A DNA stretch of 64,000 bases from JBFGCT01 sp963825565. Its GTDB lineage: Bacteria > Actinomycetota > Acidimicrobiia > Acidimicrobiales > Ilumatobacteraceae. The position numbers and the translations under genes are program-made. Positions 16,837 to 24,057 of this stretch are shown here, in pieces (positions within the stretch are counted from its first letter, which is position 1; the number at the start of each line of letters is the position of its first letter). The notes below the pieces were generated by a model. That model searched no databases. It was given only the letters and a program-made list of their open reading frames with translations, and was not told the origin of the DNA. The DNA lies in the NCBI GenBank assembly GCA_963825565.1, contig CAWGTW010000001.1, forward strand, positions 1 through 64,000, written 5' to 3'.

Positions 16837-17565
16837 TCAGATTCGTGTTCCGATCCAGAGCCACGTCTCGTAGGGGACAACCATGGTTCGGTCGGTGAAC
16901 TCGGATCGCACGATCCGTCGAAGGTCGGCGATGAGCTGATCTCGCTCAGCATTCGCAAGCCCGACGATGTAGCTGTGGCTGGCCTGGTCGATCATCCAGA
17001 GGTCGATCGGGATCTCGCGAATCCATGAGACGGTGACACGCTGGTGAACGACGAACAGCTCATGAGCCGCCATCGTGGCGCCCCAGTCTGTGTCACGCTG
17101 CCCGCGATGGGTTCCGGGGCAGGAGCGCTCGATTGCAGCCCAGTAGTTGTCGAACCATCGCTGCCCATCGGCGCGGGCGTGCGACCACCACGCGGCACAC
17201 CTGCCGCCCGAGCGAACCACTCGAGCGACTTCAGCGACACGTGTCGCCGGATCCAGCCAATGCCAGGCCTGAGCAAAGCACACGAGGTCCACTGCGTTCG
17301 ATCGCACCGGAAGCGCCGCGCCGTCGGCGACGACAGCGACCAGACCCGCGGTGTGTGTCGTCGCTCGACGAAGGAGTTCGCGACCGGGATCGATCGCAAC
17401 CACGTCCGCGTGCCGGGCGATGAGTGATCTCGTGGCGATCCCGGTTCCGGCGCCGACGTCGAGCACTCGGATCCCGGCGAGCGGCCCAAGCGCGTCGAAC
17501 ACCTCATCCGGATATGAGGGACGTGCAGCGTCATACTCCTCGGCGACTGCTTCGAACGAAGCCAC
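16837..17565 (-). CDS. Class I SAM-dependent methyltransferase
   Basis: 242 residues starting from GTG as VASFEAVAEEYDAARPSYPD. The SAM-binding motif VLDVGAGTGIATRSL is clear, followed by DVVAIDPGRELLRRA (acidic residue binding the ribose) and VDLVCFAQAWHWLDPATRVA, typical of the UbiE/Methyltransf_11 group. Substrate is unknown; such genes are common in accessory regions. The 5' end diverges from the metallophosphoesterase gene with a palindromic element between them. Confidence 0.85.
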   Translation of the reverse strand: MASFEAVAEEYDAARPSYPDEVFDALGPLAGIRVLDVGAGTGIATRSLIARHADVVAIDPGRELLRRATTHTAGLVAVVADGAALPVRSNAVDLVCFAQAWHWLDPATRVAEVARVVRSGGRCAAWWSHARADGQRWFDNYWAAIERSCPGTHRGQRDTDWGATMAAHELFVVHQRVTVSWIREIPIDLWMIDQASHSYIVGLANAERDQLIADLRRIVRSEFTDRTMVVPYETWLWIGTRI

Positions 17566-17590
17566 GCGACCATCATTGCTCGTCGGAATC

Positions 17591-17620
17591 GGGGGCAATG
17601 CCCTCCCGGCGGTTGGGGAC
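17591..17620. repeat. Palindromic spacer element, copy 4
   Basis: GGGC (17593-17596) pairs with GCCC (17600-17603) and is followed by the shared motif CCCTCCCGGCGGTTGGGGAC (17601-17620), itself part of a second small hairpin (CGGCGG with CCGCCG). It lies in the divergent promoter region between methyltransferase and phosphoesterase. Confidence 0.45.
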
Positions 17621-17644
17621 ACCCGCCGTCTGTACTGTTGCGCC

Positions 17645-18415
17645 GTGAGACTTGGGGTCATCTCCGACATCCACGGCGTTGCCAGCGCACTTGGCGCGGT
17701 GCTGGATGACGGTGCACAGAACGGGGTCGATCGCTGGTGGGCGCTCGGCGACCTCGTCCTCTTCGGACCGCATCCGGTCGAGGTGCTCGAAATGCTGACC
17801 GAGCTCGACGACGTCGCTTTCGTTTCAGGGAACACTGATCGCTACGTGTTGACCGACGATCAACCGCATCCGCACGCAACCGCTGCCGACGCTATGGCAG
17901 ACGCAGATCTTGTACGTCGGTATGGCCTGATGGCCGCGGGGGCGGCATGGACCAGAGGAGTGCTCGATCAAGGTGGCGTTCTCGAATTCCTCGATGACCT
18001 CCCGGAGTACCAGACAACGCAGTTCGAAGACGGCACCAGGCTCCTAGGGGTGCATGCGTCGCCGGCATCGGACGACGGATACGGATTCGACTCGACTTCC
18101 GCCGATGATGAGATCGCCCGCCTCCTGGCGGGATTGGACACCGACTGGGTCGTGGGCGGCCACACGCACGATCCGACGGACCGCTTCGTCGACGGCATCC
18201 GCGTCCTCAACCCGGGCAGTGTCGGACTGCCGCGAACGATTGGCTTTGCGAGTTGGATGGTCATCGAGAGCAAGCCCGATCGGACCGAGGTCGAACATCG
18301 GTTGGTCGAGTTCGACGTAACTGCCGTTGTGGACGCCCTACACCGTCGGCGTCACCCAAACCGCGAATTCATAGCTTCGGTCCTTGGGCGAGGCACGTTC
18401 GTCGAGAGCCACTGA
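17645..18415 (+). CDS. Metallophosphoesterase family protein
   Basis: 256 residues from a GTG: VRLGVISDIHGVASALGAVL. The calcineurin-like metal site is complete: D-H in SDIHG, GD in WALGDLVLFGPHP, GN in FVSGNTDR and the GGHTH box (VVGGHTHDPTDRF). Small bacterial members hydrolyse phosphomono- or diesters with a two-metal centre; the natural substrate cannot be inferred. It is a lone gene between two spacer palindromes. Confidence 0.88.
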   Translation: MRLGVISDIHGVASALGAVLDDGAQNGVDRWWALGDLVLFGPHPVEVLEMLTELDDVAFVSGNTDRYVLTDDQPHPHATAADAMADADLVRRYGLMAAGAAWTRGVLDQGGVLEFLDDLPEYQTTQFEDGTRLLGVHASPASDDGYGFDSTSADDEIARLLAGLDTDWVVGGHTHDPTDRFVDGIRVLNPGSVGLPRTIGFASWMVIESKPDRTEVEHRLVEFDVTAVVDALHRRRHPNREFIASVLGRGTFVESH

Positions 18416-18423
18416 CCTGCCTA

Positions 18424-18463
18424 CCCAGTCCCGGCGTTTGGGGGCACATGCCGAGTGACTGGG
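18424..18463. repeat. Palindromic spacer element, copy 5
   Basis: CCCAGTC (18424-18430) pairs with GACTGGG (18457-18463), and CGGC with GCCG inside. The left arm continues as the shared motif GTCCCGGCGTTTGGGGGC (18428-18445). It lies directly between the phosphoesterase stop and the YjbR-like gene. Confidence 0.6.
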
Positions 18464-18486
18464 CTCGATGTGGACAGACTGAGCGT

Positions 18487-18867
18487 GTGGGGCACGAGGC
18501 AGTCGAGTTGGACGAGATCGTCCTCGGTCGGGTTCGTGAGATCTGTGAGCGCTTCGACGGCGTCGATGAGGGCGCCCTCCAGGACCGTCCGCTGTTCCGG
18601 GTCGGGCGGCGTCGTTTCGCGATCTTCAACGGGTTGACGTCACCCGGCCGATCACGGTGGGATCTATCGGGCCGCTCGCTGCACTTCCTCGCAGATCCCG
18701 CCGAACTGCGAGCGCTGCGCCACGACGGGCGATTCTTGGAGTCGCCGCACCATGGGACTCGAGGGTGGATGGCCCTTCGAATCGACGAACCCGAAGCTGT
18801 CGATTGGGTCGAGATCGCAGAACTCCTCGAGTCCGCCCACCGGTTGGTGGCCCCGCGACGTACCTGA
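18487..18867 (+). CDS. MmcQ/YjbR family protein
   Basis: About 126 residues: LGRVREICERFDGVDEGAL, RPLFRVGRRRFAIFNGLTSP, RALRHDGRFLESPHHGTRGW and DWVEIAELLESAHRLVAP. This is the MmcQ/YjbR fold (CyaY-like), proposed to bind DNA but without a fixed function. The start is uncertain: GTG at 18487 is used, an ATG at 18448 lies inside the upstream palindrome, and a TTG at 18505 has the best-spaced purine run. Confidence 0.75.
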   Translation: MGHEAVELDEIVLGRVREICERFDGVDEGALQDRPLFRVGRRRFAIFNGLTSPGRSRWDLSGRSLHFLADPAELRALRHDGRFLESPHHGTRGWMALRIDEPEAVDWVEIAELLESAHRLVAPRRT

Positions 18868-18907
18868 TCGAGCGGGCTCTCAACCGCAGCGGTATGTGGC
18901 ACGGGGT

Positions 18908-19465
18908 TCACGCCTCGTCGAGCAGTGAAGCGACGATCTCTGTCTTGCCTTCGGTGTAGGTCGTGCGGTCGTCTCCGACTATGTTGACGAGCCGGAGCTT
19001 GGCGTCCTCGTATCGCTGTCGCGCTCCAGGGCTGCGGCGGAGCAGGTCTCTCAGTCGCAAGTAATTGCGCCACTGTTCGCCGAGGTGTTCGACGACATGG
19101 GCATGGGCGACGCGATGCCAAGGCGCAGACTCGAGCACGAACACGTGGCCGCCTTGTGCGCCGGCATCGCCTCGGTAAATCCATCCCGCCGACTCCAGCC
19201 GGCTGCGTACGGGCGTGAGTTCCTGATCCACCGGCGCACCGATGGCGAGGTCGATGATCGGCTTTGCGAGCAGTCCTTCGACCGACGACGAGCCGATCTG
19301 CTCCACGCCCACCGCAAACCCCGCGAGCCGATCTGCCACCTCGAGTCGTAGGCGTGCGCCAGCCTCGACCCAGTCCATCGTCGTGCGGTCCAGTCGCAAC
19401 GAGTCGTAATCGAGACCGAGACCAATGTCAGCGAGCGAGTCCACTCCGGCATCTTGTCGAATCAT
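18908..19465 (-). CDS. GrpB family protein (UPF0157, nucleotidyltransferase fold)
   Basis: 185 residues. The GrpB core is clear: GVEQIGSSSVEGLLAKPIID with the G-S-S-x-x-x-GLxxKPxxD pattern, WIYRGDAGAQGGHVFV, HAHVVEHLGEQWRNYLRLRD and ARQRYEDAKLRLVNIVGDDR. Members share the minimal nucleotidyltransferase fold, but their substrate is unknown. The start chosen gives MIRQDAGVDSLADIGLG. Confidence 0.85.
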   Translation of the reverse strand: MIRQDAGVDSLADIGLGLDYDSLRLDRTTMDWVEAGARLRLEVADRLAGFAVGVEQIGSSSVEGLLAKPIIDLAIGAPVDQELTPVRSRLESAGWIYRGDAGAQGGHVFVLESAPWHRVAHAHVVEHLGEQWRNYLRLRDLLRRSPGARQRYEDAKLRLVNIVGDDRTTYTEGKTEIVASLLDEA

Positions 19466-19548
19466 CGGCGGCCCGGGTCGCCAGCCCGCGCAACCGGCGG
19501 TCGGTGACACGCTGCGAATCGTGCGATGGGTCGAGCGGTCAGCGCGCA

Positions 19549-20070
19549 ATGATTCCGTTCATGAACTCCTATTTGTCCGTTCGTGAGGCGACGGCTGCCG
19601 ATGCTCCGACTCTCGCTCGGCTCAACTCCGTCGTGCAGTCTCTTCACCACGACGCCTACCCGAACCGGTTCCACGAGCCAGACGAGGTGCGAGTCGAGCA
19701 GTTCTATCGCCAGCTGCTTCAGCCGGAAGGAAATCCGCACGGCGCAAGAGCGAGATCGTGGCTATGCGTTGACATCGAGGACAAGGCGGTTGGCTACGTC
19801 CTGGCCATGCTTCGGGAGCGGCCTGACAACCCGTTCACGAAGGCGATCCGTTGGATTGAGCTCGACCAAATCGCGGTAGTGGACGAAGCGTGTGGCGGCG
19901 GCGCTGGCCGACTCCTGGCGTCGGTAGTGATCGACTGGGCTCAGGACCTTGGCGTTGAACTGATCGAGCTTTCGGTCTGGGATTTCAACGAGGGGGCGCG
20001 AGCCTTCTTCGGTGCAATGGGTGCTCAGCCGTTGTGGCATCGCCAGCAGGTGAACCTCGAAGCGACGTAA
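19549..20070 (+). CDS. GNAT family N-acetyltransferase
   Basis: 173 residues: YLSVREATAADAPTLARLNS at the N-terminus, AVGYVLAMLRERPD, then the acetyl-CoA-binding strand and loop IELDQIAVVDEACGGGAGRL and the C-terminal VELIELSVWDFNEGARAFFG. The pyrophosphate loop reads CGGGAGRLL, a normal R/Q-x-x-G-x-A-like variant. Substrate is unknown. ATGs at 19549 and 19561 are both possible starts. Confidence 0.88.
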   Translation: MIPFMNSYLSVREATAADAPTLARLNSVVQSLHHDAYPNRFHEPDEVRVEQFYRQLLQPEGNPHGARARSWLCVDIEDKAVGYVLAMLRERPDNPFTKAIRWIELDQIAVVDEACGGGAGRLLASVVIDWAQDLGVELIELSVWDFNEGARAFFGAMGAQPLWHRQQVNLEAT

Positions 20071-20456
20071 GCGGCAAGTCGTACGGGCTACTGCCGTGAC
20101 TTCGAAGTGCCGGCCGACCGCGTTGCCGAAGTGCCGGGCAGGCCACTCGATAACACCCGCCCCGTAACCCGGTGGTGCCACTGCAACTCGCGCCGCATCA
20201 CGGCCCAAGCCGAGCACACGATAATCCCGCCGCCATCGGGAAGCCTTGAGCCTGGATGCACCGACGCGATGCTCGCTGGCAGCGGGTTGCGAGCCACTGC
20301 TGCCGCCTCCGGCGGGCGTTCCGTCGCCACGCAGGCACCTTCCGGAGGGGACACTGCCTGCGAGTTTGCGTTAGCCGGTCTTGCATCAGACTGGATGCGG
20401 GTTCGATGCCTGACAGGTCCTTCGTTTCGGTGGATTCAGGTTGAGAGCGGAGAACG
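20071..20456. other. Non-coding stretch
   Basis: No coding frame with protein-like composition is visible on either strand, and I see no RNA gene. It has short G/C-rich inverted segments but no convincing hairpin. It separates the GNAT gene from plasmid-derived remnants. Confidence 0.5.
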
Positions 20457-20850
20457 TCACGTCGATGAGGCGGCTATCTCCCTGATCCAATGATCGATGG
20501 CGTCATTGGTTTCTTCGAGATCGAACGCGGAGGGATCGAAAATGCCACCGTTCAGTTCGCGCCAATGCCGGTAGGCAGACCCGCGTCGGGTTTTCATGGC
20601 GGCCACGAACGCGTAGTAGCCCGAAAGGGCCACCGATGTCTTCGGGTGGGCCAGCTCGTCGACCATGAGTGCACCGTAGGAAGGGTTGCTCCCCGCGTTT
20701 GGCGACGATTTTCTCGACGGTCGCTATGACGACCCAGTTGTCGCCGTAGTCGTAGATGTAGCCGAGCGTGTCACCAGCGTTCGCGATTTCCCTGAGTGAT
20801 ACTGATCCGGCACGGTCGCGTTCGGCGGCGACCTGTTGGCCGCCCGCTGA
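20457..20850 (-). pseudogene. Degraded plasmid pRiA4b ORF-3-like protein gene
   Basis: Two minus-strand frames join into one protein of the pRiA4b ORF-3-like family. The first reads SLREIANAGDTLGYIYDYGD, NWVVIATVEKIVAKRGEQPF and RRAGPPEDIGGPFG. After a frame change near 20615 it continues YYAFVAAMKTRRGSAYRHWR, then FDPSAFDLEETNDAIDHW. The N-terminal part is also missing. The family is common on plasmids and mobile DNA, supporting an accessory origin for this stretch. Confidence 0.7.
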
Positions 20851-20864
20851 CGGTGGGTAGCGGT

Positions 20865-21395
20865 TCAGGTGCCGTCGTCGTAGAGGGCGACCAACGTGTT
20901 CGGCCCGACGATGCCGTCGACCGGCAGGCCCACGGACGCCTGGAAGTCGCGCACCGCTGCTTGCGTGCCGGGCCCGAACTGGCCATCGACGGTCAGCGAG
21001 ATGGACAGCTTGTAGTTGAGCTGGTCCTGCACCTGCTGCACGCCCTCGCCGCAGTCACCGAGCCGCACGGACACGCCCGACACGTCGCTCAGGCCGAGGA
21101 TGTTGCCGACGTTGCGGCATGCCACGGTCGTTGGTGCGACCGTCACGGGCGCGACCGTGGCCGGTGGTGTGGTGACGGGGGAGGCAGTCGCCGGAGGTGC
21201 GGTCGTCGGCGCGACCGTGGTTCCGCCACCCGCCGCCACGGTGGTGCCGCTGTCCGCGAGCGTGGTCGAGACCGAACCGGCGGTCGTGGTGGATTCAGCC
21301 GCGCCGACGGTGGTGGCGGACTTCGACGCTGAGCTGCTGCAGGCGGCGAGCGCCAGCAGCAACGAGCAGGTGGTGAGGGCGATCCGTGCGGTCAT
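20865..21395 (-). CDS. Secreted lipoprotein with a peptidoglycan-binding domain
   Basis: 176 residues. A lipoprotein signal with lipobox LAAC sits at the N-terminus (SLLLALAACSSSASKS), followed by an ~80-residue Thr/Ala/Val linker, two cysteines (ACRNVG and LGDCGEG), and a C-terminal PG_binding_1 domain (SLTVDGQFGPGTQAAVRDFQ, VDGIVGPNTLVALYDDGT). It should be anchored outside the membrane and contact the cell wall. The same architecture recurs at 38512-39009, so the two are probably paralogues. Confidence 0.85.
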   Translation of the reverse strand: MTARIALTTCSLLLALAACSSSASKSATTVGAAESTTTAGSVSTTLADSGTTVAAGGGTTVAPTTAPPATASPVTTPPATVAPVTVAPTTVACRNVGNILGLSDVSGVSVRLGDCGEGVQQVQDQLNYKLSISLTVDGQFGPGTQAAVRDFQASVGLPVDGIVGPNTLVALYDDGT

Positions 21396-21425
21396 GCTGC
21401 CAGCTCACCACATGGGGCAGTACCA

Positions 21426-21519
21426 GGCCCGGTACTCCCGAAGCTGTCGCTAGGGGCAAAGTAGGGCGCTGGCTCGTCGTACGGTGGTTGGAGGCCCAGT
21501 ACTCCCGAAGCTGTCGCTA
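21426..21519. repeat. 27-bp direct repeat, two copies
   Basis: Starting with GGCCCGGTACTCCCGAAG, a 27-bp unit ending CTGTCGCTA lies at 21426-21452 and again, with one change, at 21493-21519: a 67-bp period. It sits between the lipoprotein start and a Tn3-type transposase remnant, so transposon-end or resolution-site debris is likely. Confidence 0.6.
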
Positions 21520-21553
21520 CCCGACAAGTAACTCGTCGGTAACTTATCGGGCC

Positions 21554-22050
21554 TCAGTTCTTGCGTTGGAGTGTGCGGTAGACGGTTGGCCGAGGCCTCC
21601 GCTCAGAGTCAAGCGCCTTCGGGGCCAAACTCAGTGCGGTGGCCTTGTCCGCCGAGGCGAACTGCAGCCGCCTGTTCATGTCGAGGGTGAAGCGGCCGTA
21701 GGGGTTGATGTGGGTCCAGAACAGCGGGGTGAGTGCGCGGCGGTCGGTGTCGTCGAGCCGGTCGTGGTGTTCGGGGTCGCCGAGGACGCTCTGGAGGAGC
21801 AGGGTGATGACGTGGACGAGGGCGGCTTGGAGGAGGTGGAGGGCGAGCATGCTGGTTTCGGTGTGTTCGCGGTCGGCTCCGGTGAGTTCGCTGTTCTTAC
21901 CGTAGAAGATGACGCCGTTGGCGGAGTTCCAGTTCTCGACGACCTGGAGCCCGCCGGGGACTTCGCGGCGTAGGTCGTCAACACCAGCCGTCACCGCAAT
22001 CAGGCCCAAGTTGCGCATCACGGAATACCATTCAGGTCGACAACACCGGC
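21554..22050 (-). pseudogene. C-terminal remnant of a Tn3-family transposase
   Basis: The frame contains the C-terminal catalytic-domain end of Tn3 transposases: LQVVENWNSANGVIFYGKNS, LTGADREHTETSMLALHLLQ, VHVITLLLQSVLGDPEHHD and LTPLFWTHINPYGRFTLDMN. A complete enzyme has close to 1000 residues; only ~160 remain. The 5' side is replaced by the lipoprotein gene at 22074 on the other strand. No resolvase or intact terminal repeat is visible. Confidence 0.8.
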
Positions 22051-22073
22051 TGTCCCCGAGAAGGCGAGTTGCT

Positions 22074-22685
22074 ATGAAGTCACTCCTGCCCAGTTCGCGC
22101 TTCGTCGTGTCGTCGAGTCTGATCGTCGTCGCGATGTTGTCGGCATGTGGTTCGAACGCCACGACCTCGGATCCGGCGGGATCGTCCGCCGCGGTGGTGT
22201 CGTCGGCCGACGTGCCGGTGCCCGTGTCCGGACCTGAGACCGACGCCGAGCCCGACGGCTCGATCGTCGACGACCCAATGACCGAGGCTGGCGACGCGTG
22301 CGCGTTGTTCGCGCTCGACGAGGTTGCTGCTGCTGCGGATAAACCCGTGACCATCACGGAGGGCAACGATGACCTCGGGCAATGCGACTACCAGGACGAC
22401 GACGGCTTGCCTGCAGCGACCGTGCTTGTTCAACCCGATGACGGCGAGCAACTCCAGATCGGTCGGATCGTCCTCGACTCGCTCGCAACATCGGTGGACG
22501 AGATCAGTGTTGTCGGCTTTGCTGGCGTCCACGGCCACGACCTCGATGCCGGTTTCGCGATGTACGACACCGCAACTGTCAGTACCGGCGCAATCATCGT
22601 GTCGGTGTCGTTGTACGGCGGTGAAGCATCCACCCGGTCGGCCAGCGTTCTCGCGCTCCTCGAACTCGGCGTTCCCCGCCTTTGA
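22074..22685 (+). CDS. Lipoprotein, DUF3558-like character
   Basis: 203 residues. The signal peptide ends at lipobox LSAC (SSLIVVAMLSACGSNA). A Ser/Val/Pro linker follows, and then a domain with two cysteines, opening EAGDACALFALDEVAAAAD and DLGQCDYQDDDGLPAATVL. This Cys-containing opening resembles the actinobacterial DUF3558 lipoproteins, but I am not certain of the family. The start follows GAAGGCGAG. Its 5' end cuts into the Tn3 remnant. Confidence 0.7.
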   Translation: MKSLLPSSRFVVSSSLIVVAMLSACGSNATTSDPAGSSAAVVSSADVPVPVSGPETDAEPDGSIVDDPMTEAGDACALFALDEVAAAADKPVTITEGNDDLGQCDYQDDDGLPAATVLVQPDDGEQLQIGRIVLDSLATSVDEISVVGFAGVHGHDLDAGFAMYDTATVSTGAIIVSVSLYGGEASTRSASVLALLELGVPRL

Positions 22686-22908
22686 CGCAATTCACCTTTG
22701 AGATCCACCCGCGATTGCGACCATCTTGATGGCTCTCGCGGGTCAGCCCAACCGACTGCGGCAACGGTGCGCCGTCGCAGAGCCGGCCGCTGTGCGGACA
22801 GCATGAGGCTGCAGCGACTCGGCTCCGCTCTCGAGGACGGCATCGACACATCATCCGCTGAGACAATGTGCCGCGGGACGATCCGCGACCGTGTCATGAT
22901 CTCGGGTC

Positions 22909-23580
22909 ATGGCACACCAGTTTCGACGGCGCATCCTTCTCGTTGGCGCGGTACTCGTGTTCGTCACTGCCTGTGCGTCATCCTCCGACTCCACGCCGGT
23001 TCCCCCGGTCGACGCCGCGGGCGATCCCGGGCGAGCGTCGTCACCGACGCAGCCACCGGAGACCGAACCACCGGAAACCGAACCACCGGAGACCGAACCA
23101 CCGGAGACCGAACCACCGGTGACGACGACGCCTGGGCGCGACTGCCCGGTCGGGACCTGGCGGATCAGCACCGACGCGTTGCAGGCGTTCTACGACACCG
23201 TCAACTCGGTGGCGGGGACCGACCTCACGTTCGCGGGACGGGTGATCTTCACGCTGGGCGCTGACCGGAGCTTCACGTACTCGATGCCCGACTTCGTCGT
23301 CACCCAATCGATCGACGAGGTTCCGACGTCGGTGACGCTGCTCGGCGACATCACCGGTACCTACCGCGTCGTCGATGGCAAGTTCGTCACGACGATCGTG
23401 TCCTCCGATGTCGAAGCGATCGGCAGCGGCGCCGACGCGAGTTATCCGGCGTCGTTCCTCCAGTCGTTCCTCAGCGACTTTCCGGTGAACAACGCCACGT
23501 TCTCTTGCGACGGCGAAGACCTCGTCGTCGATTTTCCCGTCGTCGGCACGACCGCGTCGGTGCGGATGGTCCCCGCCTGA
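22909..23580 (+). CDS. Lipoprotein with a Pro-Glu-Thr repeat stalk
   Basis: 223 residues. The signal peptide ends with lipobox VTAC (LVGAVLVFVTACASSSD). A stalk of PPETE repeats follows (15-bp DNA unit, about four near-identical copies around 23050-23120), then a folded domain (CPVGTWRISTDALQAFYDTV, ADRSFTYSMPDFVVTQSIDE, ATFSCDGEDLVVDFPV). Two cysteines frame the domain, so a disulfide outside the cell is plausible. The C-terminal domain looks lipocalin-like by strand pattern, but this is inference. Confidence 0.75.
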   Translation: MAHQFRRRILLVGAVLVFVTACASSSDSTPVPPVDAAGDPGRASSPTQPPETEPPETEPPETEPPETEPPVTTTPGRDCPVGTWRISTDALQAFYDTVNSVAGTDLTFAGRVIFTLGADRSFTYSMPDFVVTQSIDEVPTSVTLLGDITGTYRVVDGKFVTTIVSSDVEAIGSGADASYPASFLQSFLSDFPVNNATFSCDGEDLVVDFPVVGTTASVRMVPA

Positions 23581-24057
23581 CCACGCCGGAATCCCACCCT
23601 CCGTTGTTGTGATTGAACATCGCGACATCCGACCTTTCCGTTACACGATTGACTGGCCGGCCGCTCGATGTCGGACACGTCGGCCTCGATGTCGAAGCCG
23701 GCTGGCGCGTCGAACGTCGAGTGATCTGCGCTGCCCGGTCCGCCTCCGAACTGACGTGCATTCTGGAGCGGGCACCCACCGCGATACGTGCCGATCAGGA
23801 GCGGGGCGGGTGGCGGCAGAAGAGTGTTGTTCTGGAGCGTCCTTTCGACTAGTGCTTGCACGCACCCGGCGGGCGTAGCACGTCGATGGCGGCATCGAAC
23901 GTGGCGAGATCGATCGAATAGGTGGCCGAGCCGGCGCGGCGATCAGCTCGTCAGTCGCGAGGGGTCAGCCGCAGGCGTCCTGGGGTGGCTTGCCGCGAAC
24001 GTCGCCGATCGAGAGCGAGCGGTGTCGAGTGGATCGCGCGGCGCTTGCCACTGGGGC
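23581..24057. other. Mostly non-coding stretch with a possible gene-end remnant
   Basis: No complete gene is visible. On the minus strand around 23848-23940 a short protein-like end can be read (AGSATYSIDLATFDAAIDVL, then RPPGACKH and a stop), which may be the tail of a lost gene. The remainder shows nothing I can support. Confidence 0.4.
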
